A stretch of 64,000 bases of DNA from Gibbula magus (taxonomy: Eukaryota; Mollusca; Gastropoda; Trochida; Trochidae): the NCBI GenBank assembly GCA_936450465.1, contig OW388291.1:77028436-77092435 (forward strand), in the 5' to 3' direction. Every line of letters starts with the position of its first letter. Positions within the stretch are counted from its first letter, which is position 1. Positions 12,950-24,411 of this stretch are shown here, piece after piece. Under the pieces are notes generated by a model. That model did no database searches and had not been told where the DNA came from. It was given only the letters and a program-made list of their open reading frames with translations. The translations under genes were made by a program, and so were the position numbers.

Positions 12950-14020
12950 CAAACTTAAAACTTATATAATAACAATTTGCTAGACATGTGCTCTCCAAGA
13001 CGAGAGCAAGAAACATCTCAAATAATTATTACGGTTCAGAATATGAGTAGGAATTAATGTCGAAATAGTTTGCCAAGGCCGTCTATTATGTGGGCAACAA
13101 GCTCATCGTAGGCTGGACATTGTATCCATAACATCACGTGGTTTCATTTCGCGTGATTTTCAATGTCAATGTCACACATGACTATTCAAGTCATTTTATA
13201 CACCTACATATAGACTACTTATGTATTGTTTACCACTTGAACTTCACATTTATGAGAAGTAATAAATCGTAGTCATAAATGTAGGGAGATAAGTATAGCT
13301 GTAGGGTAATCGTTTCAGTATCCGGCCACGAACCCGAGAGCAGAAATATTAACAATACTTTTTTGTAGATCGAAGAATATGATAAATACATTAAAATTGA
13401 TATATAATGCAACAGTCCCAAAATAAAACAAAGGCTATATTGGTTTGAGTGAATGAACGTATCGAGGACGATTCATGTTGGATGAGTGAAAGATGAATAA
13501 AATATATATTGCAAAATTACAAATTGTCAAGAATCCAACGAAATGATAACCAGTTAGATGGTCGTGATAATATAAAAATTAAATCAATTTTGAATGAAAA
13601 TGTTATATGAAAATTTATGTTTAAAAATATTTGATTTGTATATATATATATATATCACTATTCGCATACAAGAGAGTTCTTGAGTGGCGTTTTGAAATGA
13701 GACCAATTGCTGTAGGCGTTGTCTCTAGACAAATGACACTGTCATGGTCAAGTTCAGAAGGACACACCACGTTTAGACCTTCATGAAATTAATTATGTAA
13801 CCTCCATGATCAAGTTCAGAAGTGAAAACGTATGTGTAGTTATAGTGGAGCTTTGTGCCTGTTTAAGGAGTTGCCGTAGTCGACAAATAAAAGCATATCA
13901 TTCAATGCAGTCGATGAAAGATCACAGGAGACAGTGGGGCCTGAGACACAGCTGCCTATATGAGGTAAAATGTACACGAACATTACGTATGCAACAGAAA
14001 TTCACGGCGTTCACATTAAG
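12950..14020. other. No gene recognised
   Basis: AT-rich with a TATATA run near 13640. The frame at 13806-14027 has no recognisable content or splice context. Confidence 0.4.
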
Positions 14021-14027
14021 ATCATAA

Positions 14028-14275
14028 TGCAACCATACTGAATCAATTGTTCTACCAGGAAAATGCAACCATTCGACAACCATTCATGAAATGCAACCAT
14101 TCTACGATTTTTAATGCAACCAATGTATATCCATTCTGAAACCGAAATGAAACAAGTTTACAACCAGTTGCAACCAGTATGCAACCAGTATGCAACCATT
14201 CCACATCTATAGTGCAACAATTATGCAATCACAATATAAGCATAATGCAACAGTTATGCAACCATTCTGCCGTCA
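14028..14275. repeat. Degenerate ATGCAACC(A) array
   Basis: The octamer TGCAACCA or a one-base variant recurs roughly 15 times at irregular spacing. Some stretches are near perfect (CAGTATGCAACCAGTATGCA) and others diverged. Confidence 0.75.
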
Positions 14276-14324
14276 TTGTTTATTACTTTAACTTAGGGAC
14301 GTACAGACGTACAAACAGAGATTT

Positions 14325-14500
14325 ATGCAACACAGTACCAGGGGTTTAGCAGATAGACAATGATCGCATACATGACTAATGTTGAGCATTCACCACAGTG
14401 TCAGGGGTTAACCGGGGTTCAAGAGATAGACAATGATCGTATATAGGACTAGTGTTGAGCATGCAACACAGTACCAGGTGTTCAAGAGATAGACAGTAGC
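14325..14500. repeat. Tandem repeat, unit about 60-80 bp, three copies
   Basis: GCAACACAGTACCAGGGGTT, AGATAGACAATGATCG and GACTA(A/G)TGTTGAGCAT recur in order three times, the last copy partial. Confidence 0.8.
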
Positions 14501-14509
14501 CAGGTAGAA

Positions 14510-17210
14510 AAGTTATATGTTTTCACTCGTGGCTGTGCCCCTCGTGAAAATAAAACCTTTCTACCTCATGAGATGAGATAAACATGGTATATGTCAAGAA
14601 AAGATATCCTCTATGTATCTCAAAAAGATCTTACTGCTTTCAAGGTCGAGCAAGAGACGCTTCAAGATGTGGAAAATCTGCACAGAGAGTACAGAACATC
14701 TCCCTGGAAACCTGAGCAGGTCCAGCCGTCACGTGAGTAGGGTTTCAATGTTTCAATGTCAATACCATTAGTCATCTTAAAGGGATGATGAGGTGTGTAC
14801 TTCGGTATCAATTGTTATTTTACTTGTAAATGTTGAATAAATTCTACACCTATCACTACATCAATTCTCTATGTTTATGTAAAGATACACTGTAACAAAC
14901 AACTTTCTAAGAAACGGAAATACATGTATTCATATGAGTATGATCACGGCATCAGGCGATTTATCAGTTTGAATTCGAAGCGCAAAAGACAGTTTTGTAT
15001 ACAAGGACATATTTCTATATATAAGTTTCTCTCTGACCCATGAATTTAGAACTATTTATGGTTGTTTTGAGCTTCTATATATAGAAGTATACATGTAGGT
15101 ATAGTGTCAAGGTAATGTCGATTTCATGAACTAATAAGATATCGAATTTACGACAAAAGGTTACAAAGAACATGAGGTACCAAAAGAGAAATATGTGACA
15201 ATCACTGACTAGCGTTGTACTAAGTGTGACACATGAGCATGTCCTTCAGTGACGGTAGCACCACAAGTTCTACAAGTCACTGCATAAGAAACCTTACCAA
15301 ATTTTAAACAGAGTGAAAAGGGAGATACTGCTGCCGGAGAAAATCGAGTTTGTATGTCATTTAAAGGCACATGCTTTGTTAAGAGGTACCCGCAATTTCG
15401 TACATCGAGAGCATGAAACGTTTATCTTTATGTCTGTTCAAGTAACCTTTATGTGCTGAACTCACTTTTATAAACATGTGTATTGGCCAGACAAATGTAG
15501 ATATTTAATTGATGACCTTCCTGGGCTTCAATTTGTCATTACTGTATGACGTCATAAAAGAAGCCAACAAGACATGTTGAGGCTGTTAACTTCTCTAGTT
15601 AAAGAGATTAAAAAATTAAGATTTCTTCAAACGCGTGTTTTATATGAATAGATACTGTTTTAAAAATTCAAATTTAGTTTTACTGACTTCTGAAGACATG
15701 ATGTATCACTGTTTCAGCCACAACACTCGTGATATCTTGTAATTTGCATGTTAACGTTTCTATTACATGCGAATACAGTTATAACTGATATTTCTACTTT
15801 ATAGTACGATTTAAAACAGTAATCTGTGTAAAAATTGATATGAACACAATAAAGCATCGCTCAACTTTCGTATATGGCACTGTTTTTTTTACTCGAATAC
15901 AAGTCGAGCTTCTTGTAACCACAAACAAACACTCCGGAAGCACAAAGCTCATCAATTAAGCCTCAGTTCAATGTTAAATGGCGGCATTAAGGTTGTTTTA
16001 ACACTGATCCCATGTGTCCCGACAACTGCTCTCTGCTACACCTCTTTTGGTTTCCGTGTTTCTCTACTGAATACAAGGTCAATATTAACGTCAAGAGATT
16101 GAATACTGAGCGTGAAGATCGTAGTGCTGTATGGGCCTAGCTACACGAGTTATAGTTAAATGATTCGATCACTGATTACGATGAACAATCAAGGTTGTTT
16201 CGGATTTTGTACCTCCCTCACGTCATTATGTTGTTTTGTGCTGAGAGTAACGAACATGTATATATGTATATGTACAATACCTTGAGTTTACCATCACCTA
16301 TATATCTTCAAAGCAAGTGAATTTAATTTTGCATACGGAGAGAATTAATGATACCAAAAGGTTTCATTTCATACAGACTATACATAGTTCAATTGTTTAC
16401 GTTATTTCATAACTCAAATGTACTACATATTGGCAGTGTTTCTGTGCAAAGATAAAATCACGAGGTTTGTAAGATTGTCTCCAAATGTAAAAGGGCGTTG
16501 GTTGCGGACAGAATACATGCACGTCCGTATATTTACACCATCAAGCTTCTAATATGTCCATGTTTACGGGGTGCAAGACGATTGTACACTTACTTTCAAA
16601 ATTCCATTGTAAAACAATGCATCTTGTATTTCATTTTTACTGCCCTTTGACATCGTGCGAACTGTACTAATATAATTTTAAATGTATATTTTAAAAAAAA
16701 CCTTCTGAAAGAAGTATTCGATCGTAAACATATTATAAGTGATGCTTACAATAGGATCAATGTTTTTATTTGGAAGATTGCTTTGGATTTCAATTTATCG
16801 CGTGACGTCTCGATCAGTTGTCAGTTTGAACTATTTTCGTGTATGATTGCTACATTTAGAATGTCAAGTTCAATGTTAGGAGTAGGCGTGTCTTCGAAAT
16901 AGGTATCAGCTCACGTGGCTGATTTGCAACGTGAGTTTAAGATTCAATGACAGTGTTCACACTTCTTATATTAAATGCACTTTGTACAAAAGAAAATACT
17001 TCTGAAAAAATATAAATATTAATGTTATGCTCACGACACAACTTGGTATTTCACAAAAGTAGAACCCTCGAGTGTTTTCAAAGACAATATTTTTTGGTGA
17101 CACCATGATGAATATTATTAAATTACTGATAATTTATTTTATAGAGCAGTGCGGATTTAACTAACATTTACAATGACAGTCATGATGATAAACACTGTGA
17201 TTTACAGAAG
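14510..17210. other. No gene recognised
   Basis: Intergenic AT-rich sequence. Splice-like and short coding-like stretches occur (for example around 14640-14740) but cannot be joined into a supported gene. Confidence 0.4.
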
Positions 17211-17334
17211 CTATGTCGGGGTATGCTAAACCCCAAAAGGCACATCTAGACATGATGAATGTTCCATTGAACCAAGTTTCACTGAGCTAGGCCTTACAGT
17301 TGTTTTAGTTCTGGTCGGGAAACGAAACCCGGGC

Positions 17335-17405
17335 GCACGTACAGACGGACGGACGGACGGACGGGGGTCATTTCACACGACAACTTCGTTGTGGCGGGGG
17401 ATATA
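17335..17405. repeat. (GGAC)n run next to a GTGTGAAATGACCCCCGT-type repeat
   Basis: Five GGAC units are followed by a CATTTCACACGACAACTTCG segment. A comparable CGGACGGACGGACGGA run lies at 35001-35015 after GATCGGACA, so this looks like the edge of a dispersed family. Confidence 0.6.
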
Positions 17406-17559
17406 TAATAATCAACGAAACCCGAATCTACTTGGCGATTTGATTGACAGCCGAAACCCAGTCTTTCATGCACGATCCCCACGCTGTTTCCTGTGTTTCA
17501 CGCTTTACCCGTATAGTGGAGAACACGATATTCTTACTGAAAAACACTATTATTATTAC

Positions 17560-17812
17560 TAACAGCCCTTCGTAGCCTAATGGACAAAAGCGCTGATTTA
17601 AAGAGCGAAGGTTCGCATGTTCGATTCCAAGTTCATTTATGACTACGACATTTTAAGATCACATTAACATCAACAAACCGTACTCTGTTAGCTATTACAA
17701 AAATCTCAAAACCTGACACCCATCCTGACTGGGACAGTCAATGACCAGTAGATTCTTAAGATTAATCCATTGTTAACACAATAGATTAAGGTCATCATCA
17801 TGGATTAAAGTT
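17560..17812 (+). mobile_element. tRNA-derived SINE, copy 1
   Basis: The head has a polymerase III A-box-like GTAGCCTAATGG and a B box GTTCGATTCC at tRNA-like spacing. The body carries CCTGACTGGGACAGTCAATG then ACCAGTAGATTC, and continues to ACACAATAGATT...CATGGATTAA. The same head and body occur in reverse orientation at 22185-22490, which defines the extent. Because the T-arm does not fold properly, it is a SINE and not a functional tRNA. Confidence 0.8.
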
Positions 17813-17854
17813 CCTTATATACCTAAAGGGCCATTTGACGGTATTTGAATTGAG

Positions 17855-19346
17855 TTGCTTCTCCGTGTTTATTTATAAATGACCTGCATGAATTCCTTTC
17901 TAATGAGGGTTGCAAACCTGTGAATCTTTTAAACATACCGGATATTGACATGAACTTATGTATTTCATTTATGATACTACTTTATGTAGATGATACAGTC
18001 CTATTTGCGAATTCAGCTCTTGAACTCCAGGGTACTCTTAATTCGTTCTATACATATTGTCACATGTGGCACTTAGATGTAAACCTTGATAAAACAAAAG
18101 TACTTATATTCGGAAGTGGCCCAGCAAAAACCTCTAAGCTCAAGTTCTACTATGGTAATACATTGATTGAAATTGTAGATGAGTACACATATCTTGGTGT
18201 AACTTTTTCGAGAAACAGAAGATTCAATAAAGCAATTAAAAAACTATCCGAAAGTGCATCTAAAGCTATGTTTTGCCTTTTGAAAACATCGAGAAATTTT
18301 CATATACCTATAGATTGTTTACTAAAAGCATTTGATGTTATGATTTCTCCAATTTTGCTTTATAGTTGTGAAACATGGGCTTATGAAAATATACAAGTTA
18401 TTGAGAAGATCCATCTGAAATTTCTAAAATTAGCTTCTGGTTTACGCAACTCTACCCCTAACTTCATGGTCAATGGTGAACTAGGGAGAGTCCCCCTTTA
18501 TATACTAGCCGCTAAACGAATAATCTGTTTCTGGTATAAATTACATTTGCCTGGTACTACACCCAAATTGTCAAAAATGATTTACAACTACGCACGTATA
18601 AAAGGTAACATAGAGAATGAATATGATATTTGGACCAAATATGTGAAAGGTATACTTGACAAATGTGGGCTAACATTTGTATTCTACAACCCTGTTACTG
18701 TCTCATGCCAATGGTTAACTTCTCGAGTAGAAACAACCCTTAAAGACCAATTTTACCAAAACTGGCAAACTGAAATAGAAGAAAGCCCCAAAGGTTTCTA
18801 TTATAAATATATTAAACGCATTCCGATATTAGAAAATTATCTATTCCTACCAGTTCACGTGTATTTACCAATTTTAAAATATAGAACCTGAAACCATAAT
18901 CTACCAATTGAAGTTGGCCGTTGGCATGGCATTGACCGTGAAAATAGAACATGTAATATTTGTAAATCCCTTGCAATTGCAGACGAGTTCCATTATTTAT
19001 TCAAATGCCATGCTTTTCTGGAACAAAGACAGAAATACATTCCTAAGAAATATTTATCATTCCCAAACTTGATGACTTATAAAAATATATTTGCAGACCA
19101 AAGCTTTGTTCAATCCAAAAACTTAGCACTGTATCTTAATATTATTGATAAGAATGTGAAAAAGACATACAAATGATTTTGTGTCAACTGTAATTCAGCT
19201 GTATTCTGAAATGACATCCTAGATATTGTATGTGAACAATTATACCCTGCCATCTTGCTTTATGTTTTATGTATCATTATTATAAACTGTATCTCTTGTA
19301 CCACCGAGTGTGGTTTCCGAGAATAAAGAGTTTGAGGTTGAGTTGA
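17855..19346 (+). mobile_element. 5'-truncated non-LTR retrotransposon
   Basis: The 3' part of a LINE. Coding sequence enters at about ASPCLFINDLHEF just before the RT YVDD box, so everything 5' (endonuclease and most of the RT) is missing, as expected of incomplete reverse transcription. A 3' UTR follows the second stop at about 19175. It ends in AATAAAGAGTTTGAGGTTGAG, a short TTGAG-like tail common in non-LTR elements. The clade is not certain from this piece. Confidence 0.85.
17860..19175 (+). pseudogene. Reverse transcriptase C-terminal part, one nonsense codon
   Basis: The frame contains LLYVDDTVLFANS (RT catalytic YVDD), LDVNLDKTKVLIF (RT motif D region) and EYTYLGVTFS (motif E). The C-terminal region after that has YSCETWAYE and GELGRVPLYI. 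An in-frame TGA at 18889-18891 interrupts it. The same frame then continues with LPIEVGRWHGI and CNICKSLAIADEFHYLFKC, a CxxC...HxxxxC zinc knuckle typical of LINE ORF2 ends, to a stop near 19175. The enzyme would be an ORF2 reverse transcriptase used for target-primed reverse transcription. The missing N-terminus and the nonsense codon make this copy inactive. Confidence 0.9.
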
Positions 19347-19465
19347 GGTAGAACGTCCCTACGAAAGGAACTTGGGAACAGACATAGCAGACAAGGCGGG
19401 ATTCGAACCGCAATCCTTCGCTTTGTAGCCCAAGGCTATACAACTAGACCACGGAGGATTGGTGA
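19346..19465 (-). repeat. tRNA-like SINE head with short body
   Basis: On the minus strand CCGTGGTCTAGTTGTATAGC (A-box region) is followed by GCGGTTCGAATCCCGC (B box). The T stem is out of register by one base compared with a real tRNA. A short body (CTTTCGTAGGGACGTTCTAC) ends exactly where the plus-strand LINE ends, so the two elements abut tail to tail. Confidence 0.65.
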
Positions 19466-19469
19466 CTGA

Positions 19470-20300
19470 GAAGGGTTGATTGTTCATCTGTATTCTGCTG
19501 TCGGAGAATTTCCATGCTATTTTATGTGCGTTTAATTTTACTTGGAACACTTGCATTAAAACATTAAGACAACTGCATTCACATTAGTCTTTGTTTGTCC
19601 ATATATAAAATACATAACACCCTCATCCTCGAGCGTTCTAGAAAAGAGAGATTTTGCCTGCGGGAAGACGGTTTGTCCCTAGGACAAATGCCTCTCTTTG
19701 CAAGAATGCCCTCGTAGTCTGTTGTTGTCCATCACTTAAACCGTTGACATGACCCAGAAATGATCCGGGAACAGCCGCTTTTATAGTTCAATAAGTTGTC
19801 ATTCTCTTCCATCATAACCTCTGTGGGATTACGATTCTTGGAAAAACTCCAGCGGGGGATAGTATGTACCACTGTCCTTATTTGTTATATCAAACAACTT
19901 TTAAATCTGCGAACAACTTCTGTATTGTAGAGATTTGTGTGGATCCCACAGATGAAGCAACTTTGTTCATATCGACTGTTATGAGAACTAATCGTTTGAA
20001 TCAAGGTCGCTGATTACAAAACTTACTTTTGATGAATCTTTACTTTTTATTTTCTAGCACAGATCCACGTGCATGAAAGGTTACGATGGAAGAACTGAAT
20101 GTGAAGATAATGTACATGCAAGCTGTTTGCACGAAGAAATGATCCCATAAAAGCCGCTTTTATAGTTCAGTGTCTGCGTCTAGTCTTTCAAACTTATAAA
20201 ACACAACCACTTAGGTTTAGTTCCATGATGTTTCTGTTCCATTTACTGAGTCAACTTGCGCTTTTAGATCGGTAGCCATTTAGTGTCAGGTCAGGAATAG
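19470..20300. other. No gene recognised
   Basis: Two near copies of CCGCTTTTATAGTTCA (about 19767 and 20153) and AAATGATCC(G/C) hint at a diverged duplication. No coding content is recognised. Confidence 0.4.
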
Positions 20301-20307
20301 AAAAAAT

Positions 20308-21480
20308 TAATGAAGAAATCTTCTCTGGATAAAGATGAGTTACAGAGGTACAGGCCAGTCTCTAACTTGTCATTTATCTCCAAGGTGATTGAGACAGCTG
20401 TGGGAAAACGATTGGCAGAACATCATAAGTGTTGCATTGTCTCCTGGTTCTGTCAGATTTGAGTACGGCCTGATACCATAGACCACCAGACACTACTCAG
20501 CTGCCTCAAAGATGACTTCTTCCTCAGTGTACTGGTAATGTATGGTCCTGGTTCGCATTATATCTAGCAAATCGATGTCAGTCTGTGTATATTGATGGTA
20601 CCTATTCAACTCCAGTGAATCTCACAAGTGGTGTGCCACAGGTGTCATTCTTAGGCCCAGTTCTTTTCACGTTGTCATCCAAGCACATGGAATCGACAGG
20701 CATCTATATGCAGATGACACTTAGCTACCTTCGCTCTTCAAGCCACGACATGACAAGCTGCTGTCATAAGATTCAGAAATGGTTGTCGACTAACAAGCTC
20801 AAGTTGTGAATGCGAGTAAAACTGAGTATGGTGTGACTGGACCAAATACAAGGCGTCTACAGTGAAGTCTCACTAACTTGTCAATTGGAGACACTGAGGT
20901 GCCAGTGTCACTAATAGACATAGTCTGAGCAATGAGATAATCAAGATTTGTTTCCTACAGTTGAGGAACATCGGTAAACATCCGCAAATATTTGACCAAA
21001 GAATACTCCATCATTCTCGTACTGTCCCTAGTCATGACAAGGATGGACTACGTACTGCAGCAGTCTGCATATTGTGCAGATAAATCGTCTCCAGCGAGAA
21101 CAAAATATTGCCAAGATTGTGTCACTCGCTTGCAAACACGACCATGTCATCCTAATGTTGACGAGTTTGCACTGGCTTCCTGTGCATCAGAGGAATACTT
21201 TCGAGATCCTATGTTTAGTCTACCAGTGTGAGTCTGGCGATGCCCATGTCTACCTGCAGTATGCTCTGTCCATCTACTCTCCTCCCCGATCTCAACGTCC
21301 AAACTGCTATGTAGTGTTCCAAACATCAATATATATGGCCAACGTTCCTTCTCCTTTGCTTCAGCATCAGCATGGAACAGTCTCCCAGAAGCACGCAGAA
21401 GATTTGGTCCTCTTTTAGGCGTCATCTAAAGATCTATCTGTTTCAACGGCTCAGAACTGTTTTTGTTTGACTTTGCGCCT
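20308..21480 (+). pseudogene. Decayed CR1/L2-like LINE reverse transcriptase
   Basis: Fragments in several frames line up in the order of a CR1-type ORF2: KKSSLDKDELQRYRPVSNLS then FISKVIETAVGKRLAEHH; DTIDHQT-like sequence near 20475; QSVYIDGTYSTPVNLTSGVP with GPVLFTL (RT motifs around GVPQGSVLGPLLF); MQMTLSYL where the (F/Y)ADD box should be; QKWLSTNKLKL; then NRLQREQNIAKI, HDHVILMLTSLHWLPV and the C-terminal HLKIYLFQRL. Many frameshifts and deletions separate them and the FADD box is destroyed. Long dead. Confidence 0.8.
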
Positions 21481-21602
21481 CGAGTATGGAGGAGTGTAAG
21501 TGCAATGTAAGTGTTCTATCATAACCATACTTCAATTGCGTATGTTACTGAACCAAAATGGTTGTGTTCATATTGTGTATATAATTGAACGTAGATGAAT
21601 AT

Positions 21603-21960
21603 ATGATATATAGAGAATCTCACCCATGTGTCTTCTGATATCAAATATATCAACACGAGCTGATATATTTGATATCATAAGACAAGAGGGTGAGATTCTA
21701 TTTATAATCCAAAATCATTCTTCATTAGTTTTTAATGAAACATGAACATATCTGAACACAAAACTGCCATTTGGCTTCCAGTGCTGTGATGTCAAAGCGT
21801 TGTGACGTCAGCATGATTATGACGTCATAGCGCTAGCATTGTGATGTCATTACTCGATGATGCAAAATTATTGTGATGTCATGCAGATGACACCAACAGG
21901 GCATTGTTCAAAATCTACTGTCAAAACGATATCGCCTAGGAGAAATCGCTTGTTCTCATA
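21603..21960. repeat. Hairpin repeat copy B with TGACGTCA-rich flank
   Basis: A strong hairpin spans about 21612-21699 (AGAGAATCTCACCC ... GGGTGAGATTCT, with GATATCAAATATATCA arms). It is followed by sequence matching repeat copy A (5720-6035) on the other strand, and by several TGATGTCA/TGACGTCA palindromes. Confidence 0.7.
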
Positions 21961-22184
21961 CAAGCGATATCTCCTGTGTAACACCATTTTGAATGATAAA
22001 TAATGGTACAGTGACGTGTCAATGGTCATGTTAAATGTCCCACAGAGATTTTATGAGAAACATTGACAATAATGGGCCTAGGAATATATACTGACGTTCA
22101 ACATAGAGAGGAGTTTTAATTTGCAGCCCACATAAACTGAAGAACAGTTTTTTTTTTATTTTCTCTACTGACCGATGTCTTAAA

Positions 22185-22490
22185 CATAATTAATCCATGG
22201 TCATGACGTCACTCTATTGTGTTTTCAGTTGATTATTATTTAGGAATCTACTGGTCATTGACTGTCCCAGTCAGGAGGGGTGTTAGGTTTAGACATTTTC
22301 AGTAATGGCTAATCAAATACTGTTTTCGAGACTGATGTATTTTGTCCTGGTGTATCTGAATAGGATCTTAAAATTTCTCTCAACTAGACAAATTATTTTT
22401 TCTAATGCATGAACCTGGATTCGAACATGCAACCCTTTGCTTGGTAGTCAGTGCTTCTATCTATTAGGCCACAAGACGTTGTTAGAAACC
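22185..22490 (-). mobile_element. tRNA-derived SINE, copy 2 (reverse)
   Basis: On the minus strand GTGGCCTAATAGATAGAAGC and GCATGTTCGAATCCAG form the tRNA-like head. The body CCTGACTGGGACAGTCAATG, ACCAGTAGATTC and ACACAATAGAG...CCATGGATTAA matches copy 1 at 17560. Extended similarity beyond the head proves common descent rather than chance tRNA resemblance. Confidence 0.8.
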
Positions 22491-22916
22491 TTAGGATTGT
22501 TTGTCAAGACTTTCTATTCAAGACTTTTAACGCACGGAAGGCATGGAAAGTCAGAGTTTTAGCTTTTAATCACATCGCTTTGCGTTTTGCGCTGCACGTG
22601 CGTGGAAGAATCCATTTCATGAGGGTCGCAGCTACTTGTACCATATCCGATGAATGAACACCGAAATTTGTAAAATAATTGATTTTGATGTCCCATAATT
22701 GAAATTTATTGTTTCAAATGTAAAATAATCACATATACGTATTTCGTGACGTCATACATGGATTAAGATGGATTATTTTTAACGAATCCACAGCTCCTCA
22801 TGCATTCTCCATTACATAAAATCACTTATAAGTTATAAATTGCTAATTTCAGCCTGTCAGCTTTCCTGACTGCGTGTTAAAAAGAAATGATCATGATAAA
22901 TAATAATCTATTATGT

Positions 22917-22926
22917 TTTATTTATT
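22917..22926 (-). terminator. Polyadenylation signals of the RING-finger gene
   Basis: Two overlapping AATAAA hexamers on the minus strand begin about 22 bases after the stop codon of the last exon. A signal this close implies a very short 3' UTR. Confidence 0.65.
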
Positions 22927-22947
22927 TTTTTCTCACAGAAGAATATT

Positions 22948-23171
22948 TTACATATCCCAGAATTCATCTTTCTCTACTTCCGGTAGCTTCTCGTGGGACG
23001 AGAACGTGACGTCATTGTCTCGATATGATGGTCCCTCAATACGTCCCAGTTCCTCCATCCAACACTCAAACGAAGATCCTGAACCGATTCTGGTTTGATA
23101 GTCCGGACTGCTGCTTGTTCGGGAACTTACGGGAGTATTCGGGCGCTTTCTCCTTTCATCCGGATATTGGT
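22948..23171 (-). CDS. RING-finger protein, exon 4 (last)
   Basis: The acceptor TTTCAATTTTACAG ends at 23172 and the exon starts in phase 1, matching the phase of exon 3. It encodes 74 residues beginning DQYPDERRKRPNTP. The rest is Ser-rich, then acidic and aromatic near the end (ECWMEELGRIEG, EVEKDEFWDM), with a TAA at 22948-22950. No domain is recognised; the conserved-looking Trp/acidic C-terminus could be a binding motif. Confidence 0.75.
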
Positions 23172-23319
23172 CTGTAAAATTGAAATATATGAAGGTAATT
23201 TTTTTGAATCTACAAAGCATAAGCATAGTAGCGTTAAAATTAACCGAAAACCCGTTTGAAAGCAACGCTCTGAATTTAGTTTGATGCATACATACATTTA
23301 ACTGTGATCTTATTGTGAA

Positions 23320-23465
23320 TTATGTATCTACACATGTGTGTATTGTATGTATATTTATCTCTATGTTATATATAAATTTTATGTATTTTTGTTTTGCCTG
23401 AAAACAGTGTACAACAAATTTTCAATGAACATTAAAGAATTGTCTTATCTTATCTTATACAGAGT
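23320..23465 (+). repeat. 3' tail of a non-LTR element ending in (TTATC)n
   Basis: AT-rich 3'-UTR-like sequence ends in AATTGTCTTATCTTATCTTA. A similar but longer tail sits at 26640-26852. It lies within the last intron of the RING gene. Confidence 0.55.
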
Positions 23466-23779
23466 TTTATATTTGGCCATTCTTTATGTAGATATAGAAG
23501 GTATGATGAGATTCGCTAGTTAAAAAAACACCTCATATTGTAAATTGTTACCTCATGACAAATTGATAGTTACGAATTTATTTTGAATGTGTCTCGTCTT
23601 AAAGTCTCAACATGAAACATTTTAAATTTGAATATATGGATTATGCATTCTTATATATTTATAAGCTGTCACTATGCGAGACCATGTACAAAGAACACAA
23701 CTAGAAGACAACAGCTGTCAGTTTCTACTGATGGATTACTACTGTTATACATCCTGCTCTATATCGATAAATAACACTT

Positions 23780-24282
23780 ATGGCAGTGCAACAAGTTGCC
23801 TACGTAGAAGATCCAGCTGTGAAGCAGTTCACCAGGAGAGCAGCTGATCTTGCCTTGCTTCTCCAGGATCTTGTTCAAGATGTAATAAACTCAACCCGGC
23901 CGGGTCCGCATCAAATAGTTCCCTCTTTCGTTTAAAAACATCATGACATTCAAGGACCAATGACCTCACATCGCTATCCCAACATTTTCGGATTTTTAAG
24001 GTGAGTACCGTTCCACCAAGCGATCATGGCCCTAAAATCAATCTTAGCCATTGAAAGAAGATGGGCTTACGATTAAGATCGGTTTGTGGAACGACCCCCA
24101 GGAAGATCGAGATGGCTGACAGAGCCAAGATGAGACAACTCGACTTTAGAGCTGCTCCTCCAAGTCGGAAGAGATTTTACAGAGAGAACGACATCCTAAT
24201 GGTTAGACTGAAGGATGATCTACGTGGCGGAGAGAAGACTCCACTCGAGTACCTCGATGTGCACAGTGGCCCACCTGGTTGA
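23780..24282 (+). other. Two short coding-like frames inside the last intron, unrecognised
   Basis: A frame from ATG at 23780 reads MAVQQVAYVEDPAVKQFTRR and continues to LLLQDLVQDVINS before a stop near 23933. A second frame to 24282 reads MADRAKMRQLDFRAAPPSRK, then YRENDILMVRLKDDLRGGEK and LEYLDVHSGPPG. Base composition is more balanced than the surrounding DNA and amino-acid content looks protein-like. The stretch lies on the opposite strand within an intron. It could be a decayed retrocopy or exons of an unrelated nested gene; I do not recognise a family. Confidence 0.35.
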
Positions 24283-24411
24283 ATTTGGATGAAACATGAC
24301 AAGTGCTGTGCTTGAACTAGTTCACTTGATAGTAGCGAATATGTCAAGGACTCAGATAACAAATAGATAATGTAAGTTCTTCTATATGTAAGTCGAACAT
24401 TAATAACTAAC

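Noticed and set aside
19385..19455. Possible tRNA gene on the minus strand
   Set aside because: T arm is out of register by one base and a SINE-like tail follows.
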